Source of the DNA: Harryflintia acetispora
GTDB taxonomy: Bacteria; Bacillota; Clostridia; Oscillospirales; Ruminococcaceae
DNA length: 64,000 nucleotides
Reading direction: 5' to 3'
NCBI GenBank assembly: GCA_004340125.1
Contig: SLUK01000003.1
Span: 62,001-126,000, forward strand
Shown here piece by piece: positions 7,929 to 15,791 of the stretch (positions within the stretch are counted from its first letter, which is position 1; each line of letters opens with the position of its first letter). Below the pieces are notes generated by a model. The model was not told the origin of the DNA. It saw only the letters and a program-made list of their open reading frames with translations, and did not search any database. The translations under genes and the position numbers were made by a program.

Positions 7929-8534
7929 ATCGGACGATATTCTATCATTTACGCCGATCCCCCGTGGCGGTACGCCCAAAAGGGCCTGCAAGGGGCGGCG
8001 GAGCACCATTATCCCACAATGGGGATTGACGAGTTATGCGCGCTCCCGGTGGCGGATCTGGCCGCCCCGGACAGCGCGCTTTTTTTATGGGCAACTTTCC
8101 CCCAGCTCCCCGAGGCCCTGCGGCTGATTAAGGCGTGGGGCTTTCAGTATAAGTCCGTGGCTTTCGTCTGGCTGAAGAAAAACCGGAAGGCCGATAGCTG
8201 GTTTTATGGCCTGGGCTTTTGGACGAGGGGAAATGCGGAGGTCTGCCTGCTGGCAACAAAAGGGCATCCGAAGCGGCAGGCGGCCAATATCCACCAGTTT
8301 ATCATTTCCCCCATTGAAGCCCACAGCAAAAAGCCGGACGAGGCCCGGGAAAAGATTGTTGCCCTTATGGGCGATCTGCCCCGGGTGGAGCTGTTCGCAA
8401 GACAGACGCCGCCCGGCTGGGATGTGTGGGGAAACGAGGTGGAAAGCACCGTCCCGGACTTTGGGACAAATTGTCCCGAAGTCTCCGAGGCGAGAAAGGA
8501 GGTTTCTCATGCCCTATGTAAATGTCCCGAATGA
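7929..8534 (+). CDS. MT-A70 family adenine methyltransferase, ATC start
   Basis: The frame encodes SIIYADPPWRYAQ upstream of the first ATG (8019). DPPW is the catalytic motif of MT-A70 enzymes, so the ATG cannot be the true start. AAAGGAG (7915-7921) is followed 7 bases later by ATC at 7929, and I infer ATC initiation, giving about 201 residues. Other conserved features are LFLWATFPQLPEAL and GFWTRGNAEVCLLATKG near 55-105 and the C-terminal RVELFAR element. MT-A70 proteins methylate adenine N6; homologues are frequent on phages and ICEs as anti-restriction functions. Palindrome copy 6 lies in the C-terminal codons (FGTNCPEV). The end overlaps prgI by 26 bases. Confidence 0.85.
   Translation: MGRYSIIYADPPWRYAQKGLQGAAEHHYPTMGIDELCALPVADLAAPDSALFLWATFPQLPEALRLIKAWGFQYKSVAFVWLKKNRKADSWFYGLGFWTRGNAEVCLLATKGHPKRQAANIHQFIISPIEAHSKKPDEAREKIVALMGDLPRVELFARQTPPGWDVWGNEVESTVPDFGTNCPEVSEARKEVSHALCKCPE
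8458..8482. repeat. Dispersed 25-bp palindrome, copy 6
   Basis: ACTTTGGGACA, AAT, TGTCCCGAAGT, in the last codons of the MT-A70 gene and just upstream of the PrgI start. Confidence 0.85.
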
Positions 8535-8898
8535 CTTATCCAAAATCAAAACGAAGATGGCGTTCAATTTGACAAAGCGCCAGCTTATCTGCTTTGGCGG
8601 GGCGGCGGCCATCGGCATCCCGTCCTACCTGCTGGCCCGGGAGCCACTCGGAAATACCGGAGCCATGTTCTTAATGCTGGCCGTCATGCTCCCGGCGTTC
8701 TTGCTGGCGATGTATGAAAAAGACGGGCTCCCCTTTGAAAAAGTGGTGCACAACATCATCCGAGCCAAATTCCTGCGGCCCGGGGTTCGGCACTATCAGA
8801 CAGAAAACATTTACGCCCCGTTTACCGGGCGGGGCGCTGTGAGAAAGGAGGAGGCGATTGCGAAAGACAAACAGCAAAAACAGTCCCGGAAGGGGTAA
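8509..8898 (+). CDS. PrgI-family conjugal transfer membrane protein
   Basis: The 129-residue protein starts at ATG 8509 after AAAGGAGG. A 230-codon upstream extension in the same frame is the shadow of the MT-A70 gene and is not used. Two hydrophobic segments (about residues 25-42 and 48-68) are followed by a basic cytoplasmic tail ending in KDKQQKQSRKG. PrgI proteins are VirB3-like and sit directly before the VirB4 ATPase, as here, where the next gene overlaps by 41 bases. Confidence 0.88.
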   Translation: MPYVNVPNDLSKIKTKMAFNLTKRQLICFGGAAAIGIPSYLLAREPLGNTGAMFLMLAVMLPAFLLAMYEKDGLPFEKVVHNIIRAKFLRPGVRHYQTENIYAPFTGRGAVRKEEAIAKDKQQKQSRKG

Positions 8899-11215
8899 CA
8901 GCCGGGCGGCCCTGTCCGTCCAGCAGACGATCCCCTATCTGGCGATGCACCCGGACGGGGTGTGCAAGCTCCCCGGCGGGCTCTATACAAAGACCGTGGA
9001 ATATGAGGACATCAATTATTCCGTGGCAAGCACCGAGGATCAGACGGCGATTTTCGGCGGCTGGAGCTCGTTCCTCAACTACTTTGACAGCACTCTGCCG
9101 TTCCAGCTTTCCTTTATCAACCGCCGTTCCCATTCCAGGAGCCGCTACAAGGTAAACATCCCCCAGGCGGATGACGATTTTAACAGCGTCCGGGAGGAAT
9201 TTACCGGGATGCTGAAAAATCAGATCGCCAAAAGCAACAACGGCATTGAACGCTCCAAATACATCACTTTCGGCATACCCGCCGAAGGGATCGCGGAGGC
9301 CCGCCCCCGCCTGGAGCGTGTGGAGGCCGATGTGATGGGAAACTTCAAGCGGCTGGGTGTTCCCTGTGAGCCGATGGACGGGCGGGCAAGGCTGGCCTTG
9401 CTTTATAGCCAGATGCACCCGGGAAACCGGGAGCCGTTCCGCTTTTCATGGAAGGACATTCCGCAGACCGGGCTCGGCACAAAGGACTTTATTGCCCCGG
9501 ACAGCTTCGACTTTCGGCAGTCCCGCTCATTCCGTATCGGCCAGTATTGGGGCGCGGTGTCCTACTTGCAGATTTTAGCGTCCGAGCTCTCCGACAAGCT
9601 CCTTGCGGAGATTTTGGAGATGGATGCGGAAATGACGGTCACGCTCCATATTCAGACGGTGGATCAGCTCAAGGCCATTAAGACCATCAAGGGCAAAATC
9701 TCCGACATCGGAAAAATGAAAGTGGAGGAACAGCGCAAGGCGGTGCGGGCCGGGTACGATCCCGACATCCTGCCGCCCGACCTTATCACATTCAGCAAGG
9801 ATGCGGCGGAGCTTCTGGCTGACCTCCAGTCCCGCAACGAGCGGATGTTCCTGCTCACTTTCACGGTGGTAAACTTTGCCCCCACCCGCCAGCGGCTGGA
9901 AAACGATGTGTTTACCGTTGGCGGCATCGCGCAGAAATACAACTGCTCCTTAAAGCGTCTTGACTGGCAACAGGAACAGGGCTTTGTGTCCTCGCTGGCT
10001 CTCGGCTATAACGAGGTGGAAATCCAGCGCGGCATGACGACCAGCTCCACGGCGATTTTCATTCCCTTTATGACCAGGGAGCTGCGGATGGCTGGGCAGG
10101 CCCTCTACTACGGCATGAACGCCCTTTCCCACAATGTCATCATGGCTGACCGCAAAAAGCTGAAGTCGGCCAACGGGCTGTATCTCGGCTCTACCGGCTC
10201 GGGAAAATCTTTCGCCGCAAAAAGGGAGCTCCTAAATGTGTTCCTTGCCATCCCCCAGGATCGGATTTTGATTGTCGATCCGATGGGGGAATATGCCCCG
10301 CTGGTTCGCAGGCTGGGCGGCCAGGTGATCGAGATTGCCCCGGACAGCCCCCACCACTTAAACCCGATGGATGTGGAGCTCAACATGACCGCCGGGGAAA
10401 GCCCGCTCTCCATGAAGGCGGATTTCCTGCTTTCCCTGTGTGAGCTGGTGGTAGGCGGCAAGGACGGCTTACAGCCTATCGAAAAGACGGTGGTTGACCG
10501 CTGTGTGCGTCTGGTCTACCGGGAACAGGCCCTGGGGATTACCACGGAAAAAACGCCGCTCTTGCAGGACTTGTATGAGGAGCTTCTCAAACAGCCGGAG
10601 CCGGAGGCCCGCCGGGTGGCAACCGCCCTGGAGCTCTACTGTACGGGCTCCCTCAATCTCTTTAACCATCCGACCAATGTAAAAACGGACAGCCGGGTGG
10701 TGTGCATCGTGCTCAAGAACATGGGAGAAAACCTCCGCAAGATTGCCATGCACATCACAAACGAGTTTGTCTCCCAGGCGGTGGACACCAACTTCCGGGA
10801 GGGCGTGGCGACCTGGTGCTACTTTGACGAGTTCCATGTCCTGCTCCGCGATCCTCTGACTGCCAGCTATTTCGTGGCGGTCTGGAAGATGCTCCGAAAA
10901 AAAGGATGTGTCCCCAGCGCACTTACGCAGAATGTGAAAGACCTTTTGGCCAGCCGGGAGATTGAGAACATTCTCGACAACACGGATTTTATGATCCTGC
11001 TGTCCCAGGCCCAAAGTGACCGGACGATTTTGGCAAAACAGCTCGGCATTTCCGAGCATCAGCTTTCCTACATCACCCACTCCAATTCCGGCGAGGGCCT
11101 GCTGTTCTATGGGAATGTGACCATCCCCTTTGTGGATCGGTTCCCGAAAGGCGAGATCTATAACCTGCTGACCACCCGCCCGGAGGATGTGAAAAATGAA
11201 GCGAAAACCGAATAA
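8858..11215 (+). CDS. VirB4/TraE-like type IV secretion ATPase
   Basis: The 785-residue protein starts at TTG 8858 after AAAGGAGG within prgI. The N-terminal half resembles the CagE/TrbE/VirB domain. Walker A GSTGSGKS lies near residue 445, an IVDPMGEYAPL strand near 471 and Walker B CYFDEFHVLL near 652, with a downstream ALTQNVKDLL (motif with conserved Gln). VirB4 powers pilus assembly and substrate transfer with the VirD4 and VirB6-like proteins in the same operon. Its 3' end overlaps the NlpC/P60 gene by 20 bases. Full length compared with family members. Confidence 0.95.
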   Translation: MRKTNSKNSPGRGNSRAALSVQQTIPYLAMHPDGVCKLPGGLYTKTVEYEDINYSVASTEDQTAIFGGWSSFLNYFDSTLPFQLSFINRRSHSRSRYKVNIPQADDDFNSVREEFTGMLKNQIAKSNNGIERSKYITFGIPAEGIAEARPRLERVEADVMGNFKRLGVPCEPMDGRARLALLYSQMHPGNREPFRFSWKDIPQTGLGTKDFIAPDSFDFRQSRSFRIGQYWGAVSYLQILASELSDKLLAEILEMDAEMTVTLHIQTVDQLKAIKTIKGKISDIGKMKVEEQRKAVRAGYDPDILPPDLITFSKDAAELLADLQSRNERMFLLTFTVVNFAPTRQRLENDVFTVGGIAQKYNCSLKRLDWQQEQGFVSSLALGYNEVEIQRGMTTSSTAIFIPFMTRELRMAGQALYYGMNALSHNVIMADRKKLKSANGLYLGSTGSGKSFAAKRELLNVFLAIPQDRILIVDPMGEYAPLVRRLGGQVIEIAPDSPHHLNPMDVELNMTAGESPLSMKADFLLSLCELVVGGKDGLQPIEKTVVDRCVRLVYREQALGITTEKTPLLQDLYEELLKQPEPEARRVATALELYCTGSLNLFNHPTNVKTDSRVVCIVLKNMGENLRKIAMHITNEFVSQAVDTNFREGVATWCYFDEFHVLLRDPLTASYFVAVWKMLRKKGCVPSALTQNVKDLLASREIENILDNTDFMILLSQAQSDRTILAKQLGISEHQLSYITHSNSGEGLLFYGNVTIPFVDRFPKGEIYNLLTTRPEDVKNEAKTE

Positions 11216-12902
11216 CGGCGCGGGCCCCGAACCCAGGGAGGCGGCTGGGGCCGCCGATCCGGGCGGGGCTGGCGAAGGAAGCGCCGGGGGTACTTCGGGA
11301 CAAAGTGTCCCAAAGTCAAAATTCCGGCAGAAAAGCAACCAGGAGAAAGCGGCGGCGTCCAAACTCCGCATGGAAAAGCGCGGGGAAAAGCTGGATCGGG
11401 CAAAGGAAAAGCTGGCAAAACAGAAGCCGCCCAAAAAGCCGGGCCCGGTAAGGCGTGTGGGCCGGGTGGCCAGCGGCTCCGCCCACAGCTTTGTGCATGG
11501 GAAGATTTACGAAAACGAGCATGAGAATGTGGGCATAGAAGGAGCCCACCGCTCTGAGCTTGTGGGCGAGTCTGCCCTGCGGCATGGCTCCCGGTTTGTG
11601 AAACGGAAAATCCGGGAGCACCCGGCAAAGGCGGTTCGTAAGGCCGAGTCCAAATATATCAAGGCTACGGCAGATTACCATTTTCACACCGCCGCACAGG
11701 AGCACCCGGAGCTCTCCAAAAACGCTTTGTCCCGGTTTTGGCAGAAGCGGCGTCTCCGCAAGAGGTATCAGAAGCAGGCAAAGGAGGCGGCCAAATACGG
11801 GGCCCAGGCCGCCGGGAAAACGGCTGTTACCACAGAAAAGCTGGCGGCCCGGGCGGTGGGGTTTGTGAAACGCCATCCCGTTGGCTGTCTGCTGGCTCTG
11901 GCCTGCGTCCTGCTTGTGCTGGTAATGCAGTCCTGTTCTTCTTCCCTTGTTACGCTGGGAAACAGCACCATCGGCGCGGTGGGGGCCAGCACCTATCCTT
12001 GCGAGGACGGGGATCTGCTGGGGGCCGAAGCCGCTTACTGTGACTTGGAGGCGGAGCTATCCGACTATCTGGACAGCTACGAAAGCACCCACGACTATGA
12101 CGAGTACCACTTCGACCTGGACGAGATCGAGCATGATCCCTATGTGCTTCTTTCCCTGTTGTGCTCGCTCCATGAGGGCCAGTGGACGCTCCCCCAGGTG
12201 GAGGGCTCTCTGCAAACGCTCTTTGACAGCCAGTACATTCTGACCGAGGATGTGGTGGTGGAGGTGCGCTACCGGACAGAAACCCACACCGACAGCGAAG
12301 GCAACGATTACGAGGTGGAAGTCCCCTACAATTACTACATCTGCTATGTGACGCTGGAAAACAAAAACCTGTCCCATCTGCCTGTCTACCTGTTAAGCGA
12401 GGATCAGATGTCCCGGTATGCCATCTATATGGCAACGCTGGGAAACCGCCCGGATTTGTTCCCAGGCTCCGAGTATGTCGGCAAGTACACTGAAACGCCC
12501 GAGGGGTACGAGGTGTCCCGGGAGTATCTGGATGACGAAACCTTTGCCGCCATTCTCTCCGAGGCCGAGAAATATATCGGCTATCCCTATGTGTGGGGAG
12601 GCTCCAGCCCTGCTACATCCTTTGACTGCTCCGGCTATGTGTCCTGGGTGATCAATCATTCCGGCTGGAATGTGGGCCGCCTGGGGGCCCAGGGGCTCTA
12701 TAACATCTGTACGCCGACCAGCAATCCGCAACCCGGCGATCTCGTCTTTTTCAAGGGCACTTATGACACGCCGGGGGTGAGCCATTGTGGGATTTATGTG
12801 GGTGACAATAAAATGCTGCATTGTGGAGATCCCATCGGTTACGCAAACTTAAATACAAGCTACTGGCAGTCTCATTTCTACGCCTACGGGCGTTTACCAT
12901 GA
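11196..12902 (+). CDS. Membrane-anchored C40 (NlpC/P60) peptidoglycan hydrolase of the transfer system
   Basis: The 568-residue protein has a long basic cytoplasmic N-terminus (about 1-225), one transmembrane segment (LLALACVLLVLVMQS, near 228-247), a spacer resembling CD1108-family proteins, and a C-terminal NlpC/P60 domain. The catalytic Cys lies in FDCSGYVSW near residue 478 and the His in SHCGIYVGD near 530. Such VirB1-like enzymes open the cell wall for the conjugation channel. Palindrome copy 7 is inside codons 33-40 (TSGQSVPKS). The N-terminal region may serve as an intracellular contact domain; that is inference. Confidence 0.92.
   Translation: MKRKPNNGAGPEPREAAGAADPGGAGEGSAGGTSGQSVPKSKFRQKSNQEKAAASKLRMEKRGEKLDRAKEKLAKQKPPKKPGPVRRVGRVASGSAHSFVHGKIYENEHENVGIEGAHRSELVGESALRHGSRFVKRKIREHPAKAVRKAESKYIKATADYHFHTAAQEHPELSKNALSRFWQKRRLRKRYQKQAKEAAKYGAQAAGKTAVTTEKLAARAVGFVKRHPVGCLLALACVLLVLVMQSCSSSLVTLGNSTIGAVGASTYPCEDGDLLGAEAAYCDLEAELSDYLDSYESTHDYDEYHFDLDEIEHDPYVLLSLLCSLHEGQWTLPQVEGSLQTLFDSQYILTEDVVVEVRYRTETHTDSEGNDYEVEVPYNYYICYVTLENKNLSHLPVYLLSEDQMSRYAIYMATLGNRPDLFPGSEYVGKYTETPEGYEVSREYLDDETFAAILSEAEKYIGYPYVWGGSSPATSFDCSGYVSWVINHSGWNVGRLGAQGLYNICTPTSNPQPGDLVFFKGTYDTPGVSHCGIYVGDNKMLHCGDPIGYANLNTSYWQSHFYAYGRLP
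11292..11316. repeat. Dispersed 25-bp palindrome, copy 7 (inside C40 gene N-terminus)
   Basis: ACTTCGGGACA, AAG, TGTCCCAAAGT, a nearly perfect palindrome kept in frame. Confidence 0.85.
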
Positions 12903-12915
12903 TTGGAGGTTATCT

Positions 12916-13170
12916 ATGGCAACGGCAAAAAGCATGAAAATCCAGGCTGAGATTGATAAGGTCAAGGCCAAAATCAGCGAACAGCAGGCCCGGCTGAAAG
13001 AACTGGAGCAGAAAAAGCTGGAGGCGGAAAACAGCGAGATCGTGGACATCGTGCGGGGCATGAGCATCCCCCTTGCGGAGCTCCCTCTGCTGTTTGAAAA
13101 GCTGAAGGGCGATGGGGCTTTGGGACAAAGTGTCCCGAAGTCTGAACCCGGCGGGAAGGAGGAAAATTGA
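12916..13170 (+). CDS. DUF4315 family protein
   Basis: The 84-residue protein starts 13 bases after the C40 gene stop, preceded by TTGGAGG. Residues 5-45 form a heptad-rich coiled coil (IQAEIDKVKAKISEQQARLK), typical of DUF4315, a small protein always found beside the NlpC/P60 gene of this ICE family. The C-terminal tail GALGQSVPKS is encoded by palindrome copy 8, so the palindrome has extended the protein. Function is unknown. Confidence 0.8.
   Translation: MATAKSMKIQAEIDKVKAKISEQQARLKELEQKKLEAENSEIVDIVRGMSIPLAELPLLFEKLKGDGALGQSVPKSEPGGKEEN
13117..13141. repeat. Dispersed 25-bp palindrome, copy 8 (inside DUF4315 C-terminus)
   Basis: GCTTTGGGACA, AAG, TGTCCCGAAGT, in the last codons of the DUF4315 gene. 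Confidence 0.85.
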
Positions 13171-13172
13171 AT

Positions 13173-13964
13173 ATGAAACGATGGAAGTCTCTGACGGCGG
13201 CGCTCTGTGCCGCCGTTCTTTTATGCGGCTTTTCGGCTGTCCCGGCCTTTGCCTATGCAGACGGCGGTGAGGGCGAAAACTATGGCGATCCCACCATGAC
13301 CGAGGAAACCACGGCCCCGGAGCCGGAGCCCACCATTGAACCGGGCGAGGGCTTCTCGGAGGAGGGCAACCTTGTTACCCGTGATCTGCTCTATGACGAG
13401 CACACCAACAAGCAGTTTATCACGGTACAGACGGCGGGCGGGAACACCTTTTACATTGTCATTGACTATGACAAGCCTGTGGACGAGGAGGGCGAGCAGT
13501 ATGAAACCTACTTTTTGAGCATGACAGACGAGGCCGATCTGCTGGCTGCGGCGGAGGCTGCCGGGGTGGAACAGGCCGCCTGCTCCTGCTCTGAAAAATG
13601 CGCGGCGGGGGCTGTCAATACGGATTGCCCGGTCTGCGCTGTCAATATGACCGAGTGCGCGGGCGTGGAGCTGGAACCCGTGGAAACGGAGGAAACCGGG
13701 GAACCCGCCCCGGAGGAGGCCGAGCCGGAAACGGGCGGCAATATGGGGATGCTTCTGCTGGTGCTGGCCGTGGCGGTGATCGGCGGCGGGGCTGGCTGGT
13801 ACTTTAAGATTTACCGCCCGAAACATGAGAAAGCCGCTGAACCCGAGGAGGACTACGGCGGGGAGCTGGATGGCTATGACGGCGGGGAACCCTACGGGGA
13901 CGAGGACGATGACGGCCCGCCTTGGGACGAGGAGGACGATGACGGAGAGGAGGCTGGCAAATGA
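13173..13964 (+). CDS. DUF4366 secreted/membrane protein of the transfer region
   Basis: ATG 13173 is 10 bases after AAGGAGG and is preferred over the TTG at 13167. The 263-residue protein has a signal peptide (LTAALCAAVLLCGFSAVPAFA), an acidic linker, a conserved extracellular domain (ITVQTAGGNTFYIVIDY) and a Cys-rich module C-x-C-x3-C...C-x2-C...C near 130-155, then a transmembrane helix (about 195-215) and a very acidic cytoplasmic tail. This is the DUF4366 arrangement. It may be a surface component of the conjugation machine, as its position in the operon suggests. Confidence 0.85.
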   Translation: MKRWKSLTAALCAAVLLCGFSAVPAFAYADGGEGENYGDPTMTEETTAPEPEPTIEPGEGFSEEGNLVTRDLLYDEHTNKQFITVQTAGGNTFYIVIDYDKPVDEEGEQYETYFLSMTDEADLLAAAEAAGVEQAACSCSEKCAAGAVNTDCPVCAVNMTECAGVELEPVETEETGEPAPEEAEPETGGNMGMLLLVLAVAVIGGGAGWYFKIYRPKHEKAAEPEEDYGGELDGYDGGEPYGDEDDDGPPWDEEDDDGEEAGK

Positions 13965-14137
13965 GATTTACCAACAGCCCCTTTGAAAAAATGATGAAGC
14001 AGAAGCCCCGCCCCCAGGCTCCGGCCACGCCGAAGCCGCCCAAGGGCTCCCGTTGCTCCGGGTGTCCCTACTGGCGGGGCATCGGCTGTGTGTCCTGCTA
14101 CCGGGAACTTTTGAAACCCCCGGCTGGCGGGAGGTGA
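13961..14137 (+). CDS. Small Cys-containing ICE protein
   Basis: This 58-residue open frame overlaps the DUF4366 stop by ATGA and ends just before the next ribosome binding site (GGGAGGTGAGG). It begins MRFTNSPFEKMMKQKPRP and has a Cys cluster CSGCPYWRGIGCVSC near residues 33-47, which suggests a small zinc-binding domain. Tight packing between two genes supports its being real. I do not recognise a named family with certainty. Confidence 0.65.
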   Translation: MRFTNSPFEKMMKQKPRPQAPATPKPPKGSRCSGCPYWRGIGCVSCYRELLKPPAGGR

Positions 14138-14141
14138 GGCC

Positions 14142-14510
14142 ATGTCCCGCGAACTTACCCGGGAGGAGAAAGCGGCCATCCGCTCCCTTGTGGTAAAGTG
14201 GTGCGCCAACTATGACCGGGAGTGCGGGTGCCTGCCGCTGGACTGTGAGTGCTATATGCTGGGGAAATGCTGGACGGGCGCTTACTGCCGTTATTTCCGG
14301 GAGGCCGTCCTGCCCCTTGATCCGGCGCTGGAGGCGGCCCTCTTGACCGAGGGGCCCAGGCCGGATTTTAAGGTCTGCCCGGTCTGCGGCGGGCCCGTTC
14401 CCCCGGATCGTCGGCAGGCATACTGCTCGGCGGCCTGTGCAAAGAAAGCCCACCGCCGCCAGCAGAGGGAATATATGCGGAAAAAGCGGGGCTGGGGTGT
14501 TGACAATTAG
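14142..14510 (+). CDS. Cysteine-rich VLP domain protein
   Basis: The 122-residue protein starts at ATG 14142 after GGGAGG. The N-terminal half carries C-x5-C-x-C-x5-C type spacing (CANYDRECGCLPLDCECYMLG) matching the Cys-rich VLP family of conjugative elements. The C-terminal half has a second zinc-ribbon-like motif, CPVCGGPV...YCSAACAKKAHRR, near residues 80-108, followed by a basic tail. A DNA- or RNA-binding regulatory role is plausible but unproven. Confidence 0.8.
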   Translation: MSRELTREEKAAIRSLVVKWCANYDRECGCLPLDCECYMLGKCWTGAYCRYFREAVLPLDPALEAALLTEGPRPDFKVCPVCGGPVPPDRRQAYCSAACAKKAHRRQQREYMRKKRGWGVDN

Positions 14511-14624
14511 GCCCAACAAAACCCGCTTGTATCAAGGCTTTCCGGGGCCTGTTTTGGGGCGGGCCGTATCAGAGTATGGCCTGCCCCGTTTCGGCCCGGA
14601 TGCTGTCAACATTTACGCTGTGGG

Positions 14625-14649
14625 ACTTTGGGACAATTTGTCCCGAAGT
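14625..14649. repeat. Dispersed 25-bp palindrome, copy 9
   Basis: ACTTTGGGACA, ATT, TGTCCCGAAGT, in the intergenic region ahead of the mobC leader gene. The preceding 115 bases show no other feature. Confidence 0.85.
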
Positions 14650-14675
14650 GCCCGCTTTTTAAGGAGGTGCCGAGC

Positions 14676-14847
14676 ATGGAAAAAACACGCAAACAGGAAC
14701 TTACCGACCAGGAGGCAGGAGGCCATGCGGCTTTACCGGGAATTTCATGCCCCGATCCCCGCAAGCCCCCGGGAGCGGGAAAAGCCGTTAGACAAGGTAA
14801 AAGAGCCGCCCCGGGCCAGCCGCAGTCTGGAACGGGAGGAACGATGA
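14676..14847 (+). pseudogene. Small mobC-leading ORF split by a 7-bp tandem duplication
   Basis: An ATG at 14676 after AAGGAGG encodes MEKTRKQELTDQEA and then shifts frame at two tandem copies of CAGGAGG (14709-14715 and 14716-14722). Removing one copy rejoins it to the frame MRLYREFHAPIPAS...REER, which ends at 14847 with ATGA overlap onto mobC, giving a continuous protein of about 54 residues. As it stands the 3' part could start at ATG 14725, since the duplication supplies a Shine-Dalgarno, or the 5' frame could read on into mobC. The rejoined protein is inferred. Confidence 0.6.
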
Positions 14848-15191
14848 CAAAGAAACGCCGCCGCCCGATCCATCTCCATGTGATGGTGTCGGAGGAGGAG
14901 CAGGCGCTGATCCGGGAACGGATGGCCGAGGCGGGCATCCGAAACATGGGGGCCTATATGCGGAAAATGGCACTCAACGGGTATGTGCTCCATGTTGACC
15001 TTTCGCCCGTCCGGGAGCTGGTGTCGCTCCAGCGGCGGTGCTCAAACAATCTCAATCAAGTGGCAATCCAGGCCAACACCTACGGCGGGATCTATCCCGA
15101 GGAAATGAAATCTCTGCAACGGGACTATGAAAAGCTGTGGGGGCCATTGTCCGATCTTTTGAAAAAGCTGTCTGCTATTGTAGAGCGTTAG
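14844..15191 (+). CDS. mobC: MobC-family relaxosome accessory protein
   Basis: ATG 14844 follows GGGAGGAACG and gives 115 residues. It begins TKKRRRPIHLHVMVSEEE, a ribbon-helix-helix-like start, and continues with the MobC signature of RRCSNNLNQVAIQANTYGG near residues 65-85. MobC proteins bind oriT and help the relaxase nick. The relaxase gene lies downstream at 16368, separated by two inserted small genes. The upstream in-frame extension to 14628 is non-conserved and contains palindrome copy 9. Confidence 0.88.
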   Translation: MTKKRRRPIHLHVMVSEEEQALIRERMAEAGIRNMGAYMRKMALNGYVLHVDLSPVRELVSLQRRCSNNLNQVAIQANTYGGIYPEEMKSLQRDYEKLWGPLSDLLKKLSAIVER

Positions 15192-15231
15192 TCCTGCCGG
15201 GGAGCGGTTTTGCCGTTCCCCGGCTTTCACT

Positions 15232-15256
15232 ACTTCGGGACACTTTGTCCCGAGGT
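15232..15256. repeat. Dispersed 25-bp palindrome, copy 10
   Basis: ACTTCGGGACA, CTT, TGTCCCGAGGT, 24 bases upstream of the swapped-order operator in the next promoter. Confidence 0.85.
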
Positions 15257-15276
15257 GCTGAAAGCCGGAGGCATCC

Positions 15277-15305
15277 TTGTTGTCCCTCCGGGACAGAGGT
15301 ATAAT
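15277..15305 (+). promoter_or_regulatory. SigA promoter with internal operator
   Basis: TTGTTG (15277-15282), 17-base spacer, TATAAT (15300-15305). The spacer holds TGTCCC-TCC-GGGACA at 15281-15295, the same hexamers as the dispersed palindrome but in swapped order. A bound protein would block polymerase. It drives the gene at 15353. Confidence 0.8.
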
Positions 15306-15352
15306 GATTATATAGGGGTAAACCGTCAACAAAAATAAGGAGGTATCAAGCT

Positions 15353-15646
15353 ATGCGGATCATTCTGAAAATCATCGCGGCTCCTGCTGTGCTGGCTCTT
15401 ACGCTGATTGTCGCAGTCCTCAATTTCAGCGTTTCCCTCGCGTCCTGGGTGCTTGGCATCCTGTCCCTTGTCCTTGCGGTGTGCGGCCTGTTCGAGCTGT
15501 TCATTCAGAGCAATCCACAATGGGGGATCACCGGGCTGGTGCTTGCTTTTCTGCTTTCCCCTTTCGGGCTGCCCGCCGCAGCCGAATGGCTGGTCTGCAA
15601 GCTGGATGACCTCACCTACTCGTTAAAGACCTTTATTGCGGGATAA
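15353..15646 (+). CDS. CD1845-family small membrane protein
   Basis: The 97-residue hydrophobic protein starts at ATG after AAGGAGG. Three hydrophobic segments (about 5-25, 28-50, 55-75) are followed by a short polar end (CKLDDLTYSLKTFIAG). It resembles the CD1845 family of Tn1549-like ICEs. It has its own promoter with an internal operator, unlike the transfer genes, which suggests separate regulation. It could be an entry-exclusion or channel-associated protein; that is a guess from topology. Confidence 0.75.
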   Translation: MRIILKIIAAPAVLALTLIVAVLNFSVSLASWVLGILSLVLAVCGLFELFIQSNPQWGITGLVLAFLLSPFGLPAAAEWLVCKLDDLTYSLKTFIAG

Positions 15647-15647
15647 C

Positions 15648-15672
15648 GCTTTGGGACAATTTGTCCCAAAGT
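15648..15672. repeat. Dispersed 25-bp palindrome, copy 11
   Basis: GCTTTGGGACA, ATT, TGTCCCAAAGT, an almost perfect palindrome starting 2 bases after the previous stop. Confidence 0.85.
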
Positions 15673-15791
15673 AAAAATAATTTAGCCAATGGCATACAGG
15701 CAAATTTGAAATTTTCAAAACAATTTTTTCAAACCGTCTCATTGCATGGAATATTCTACTTCACTATAATTGAGACAGGAGGTGTTGAGAG

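Noticed and set aside
14437..14847. 136-codon frame over the Cys-rich VLP end and palindrome copy 9
   Set aside because: Only its last 40 codons, after ATG 14725, look meaningful; the rest overlaps known features in another frame.
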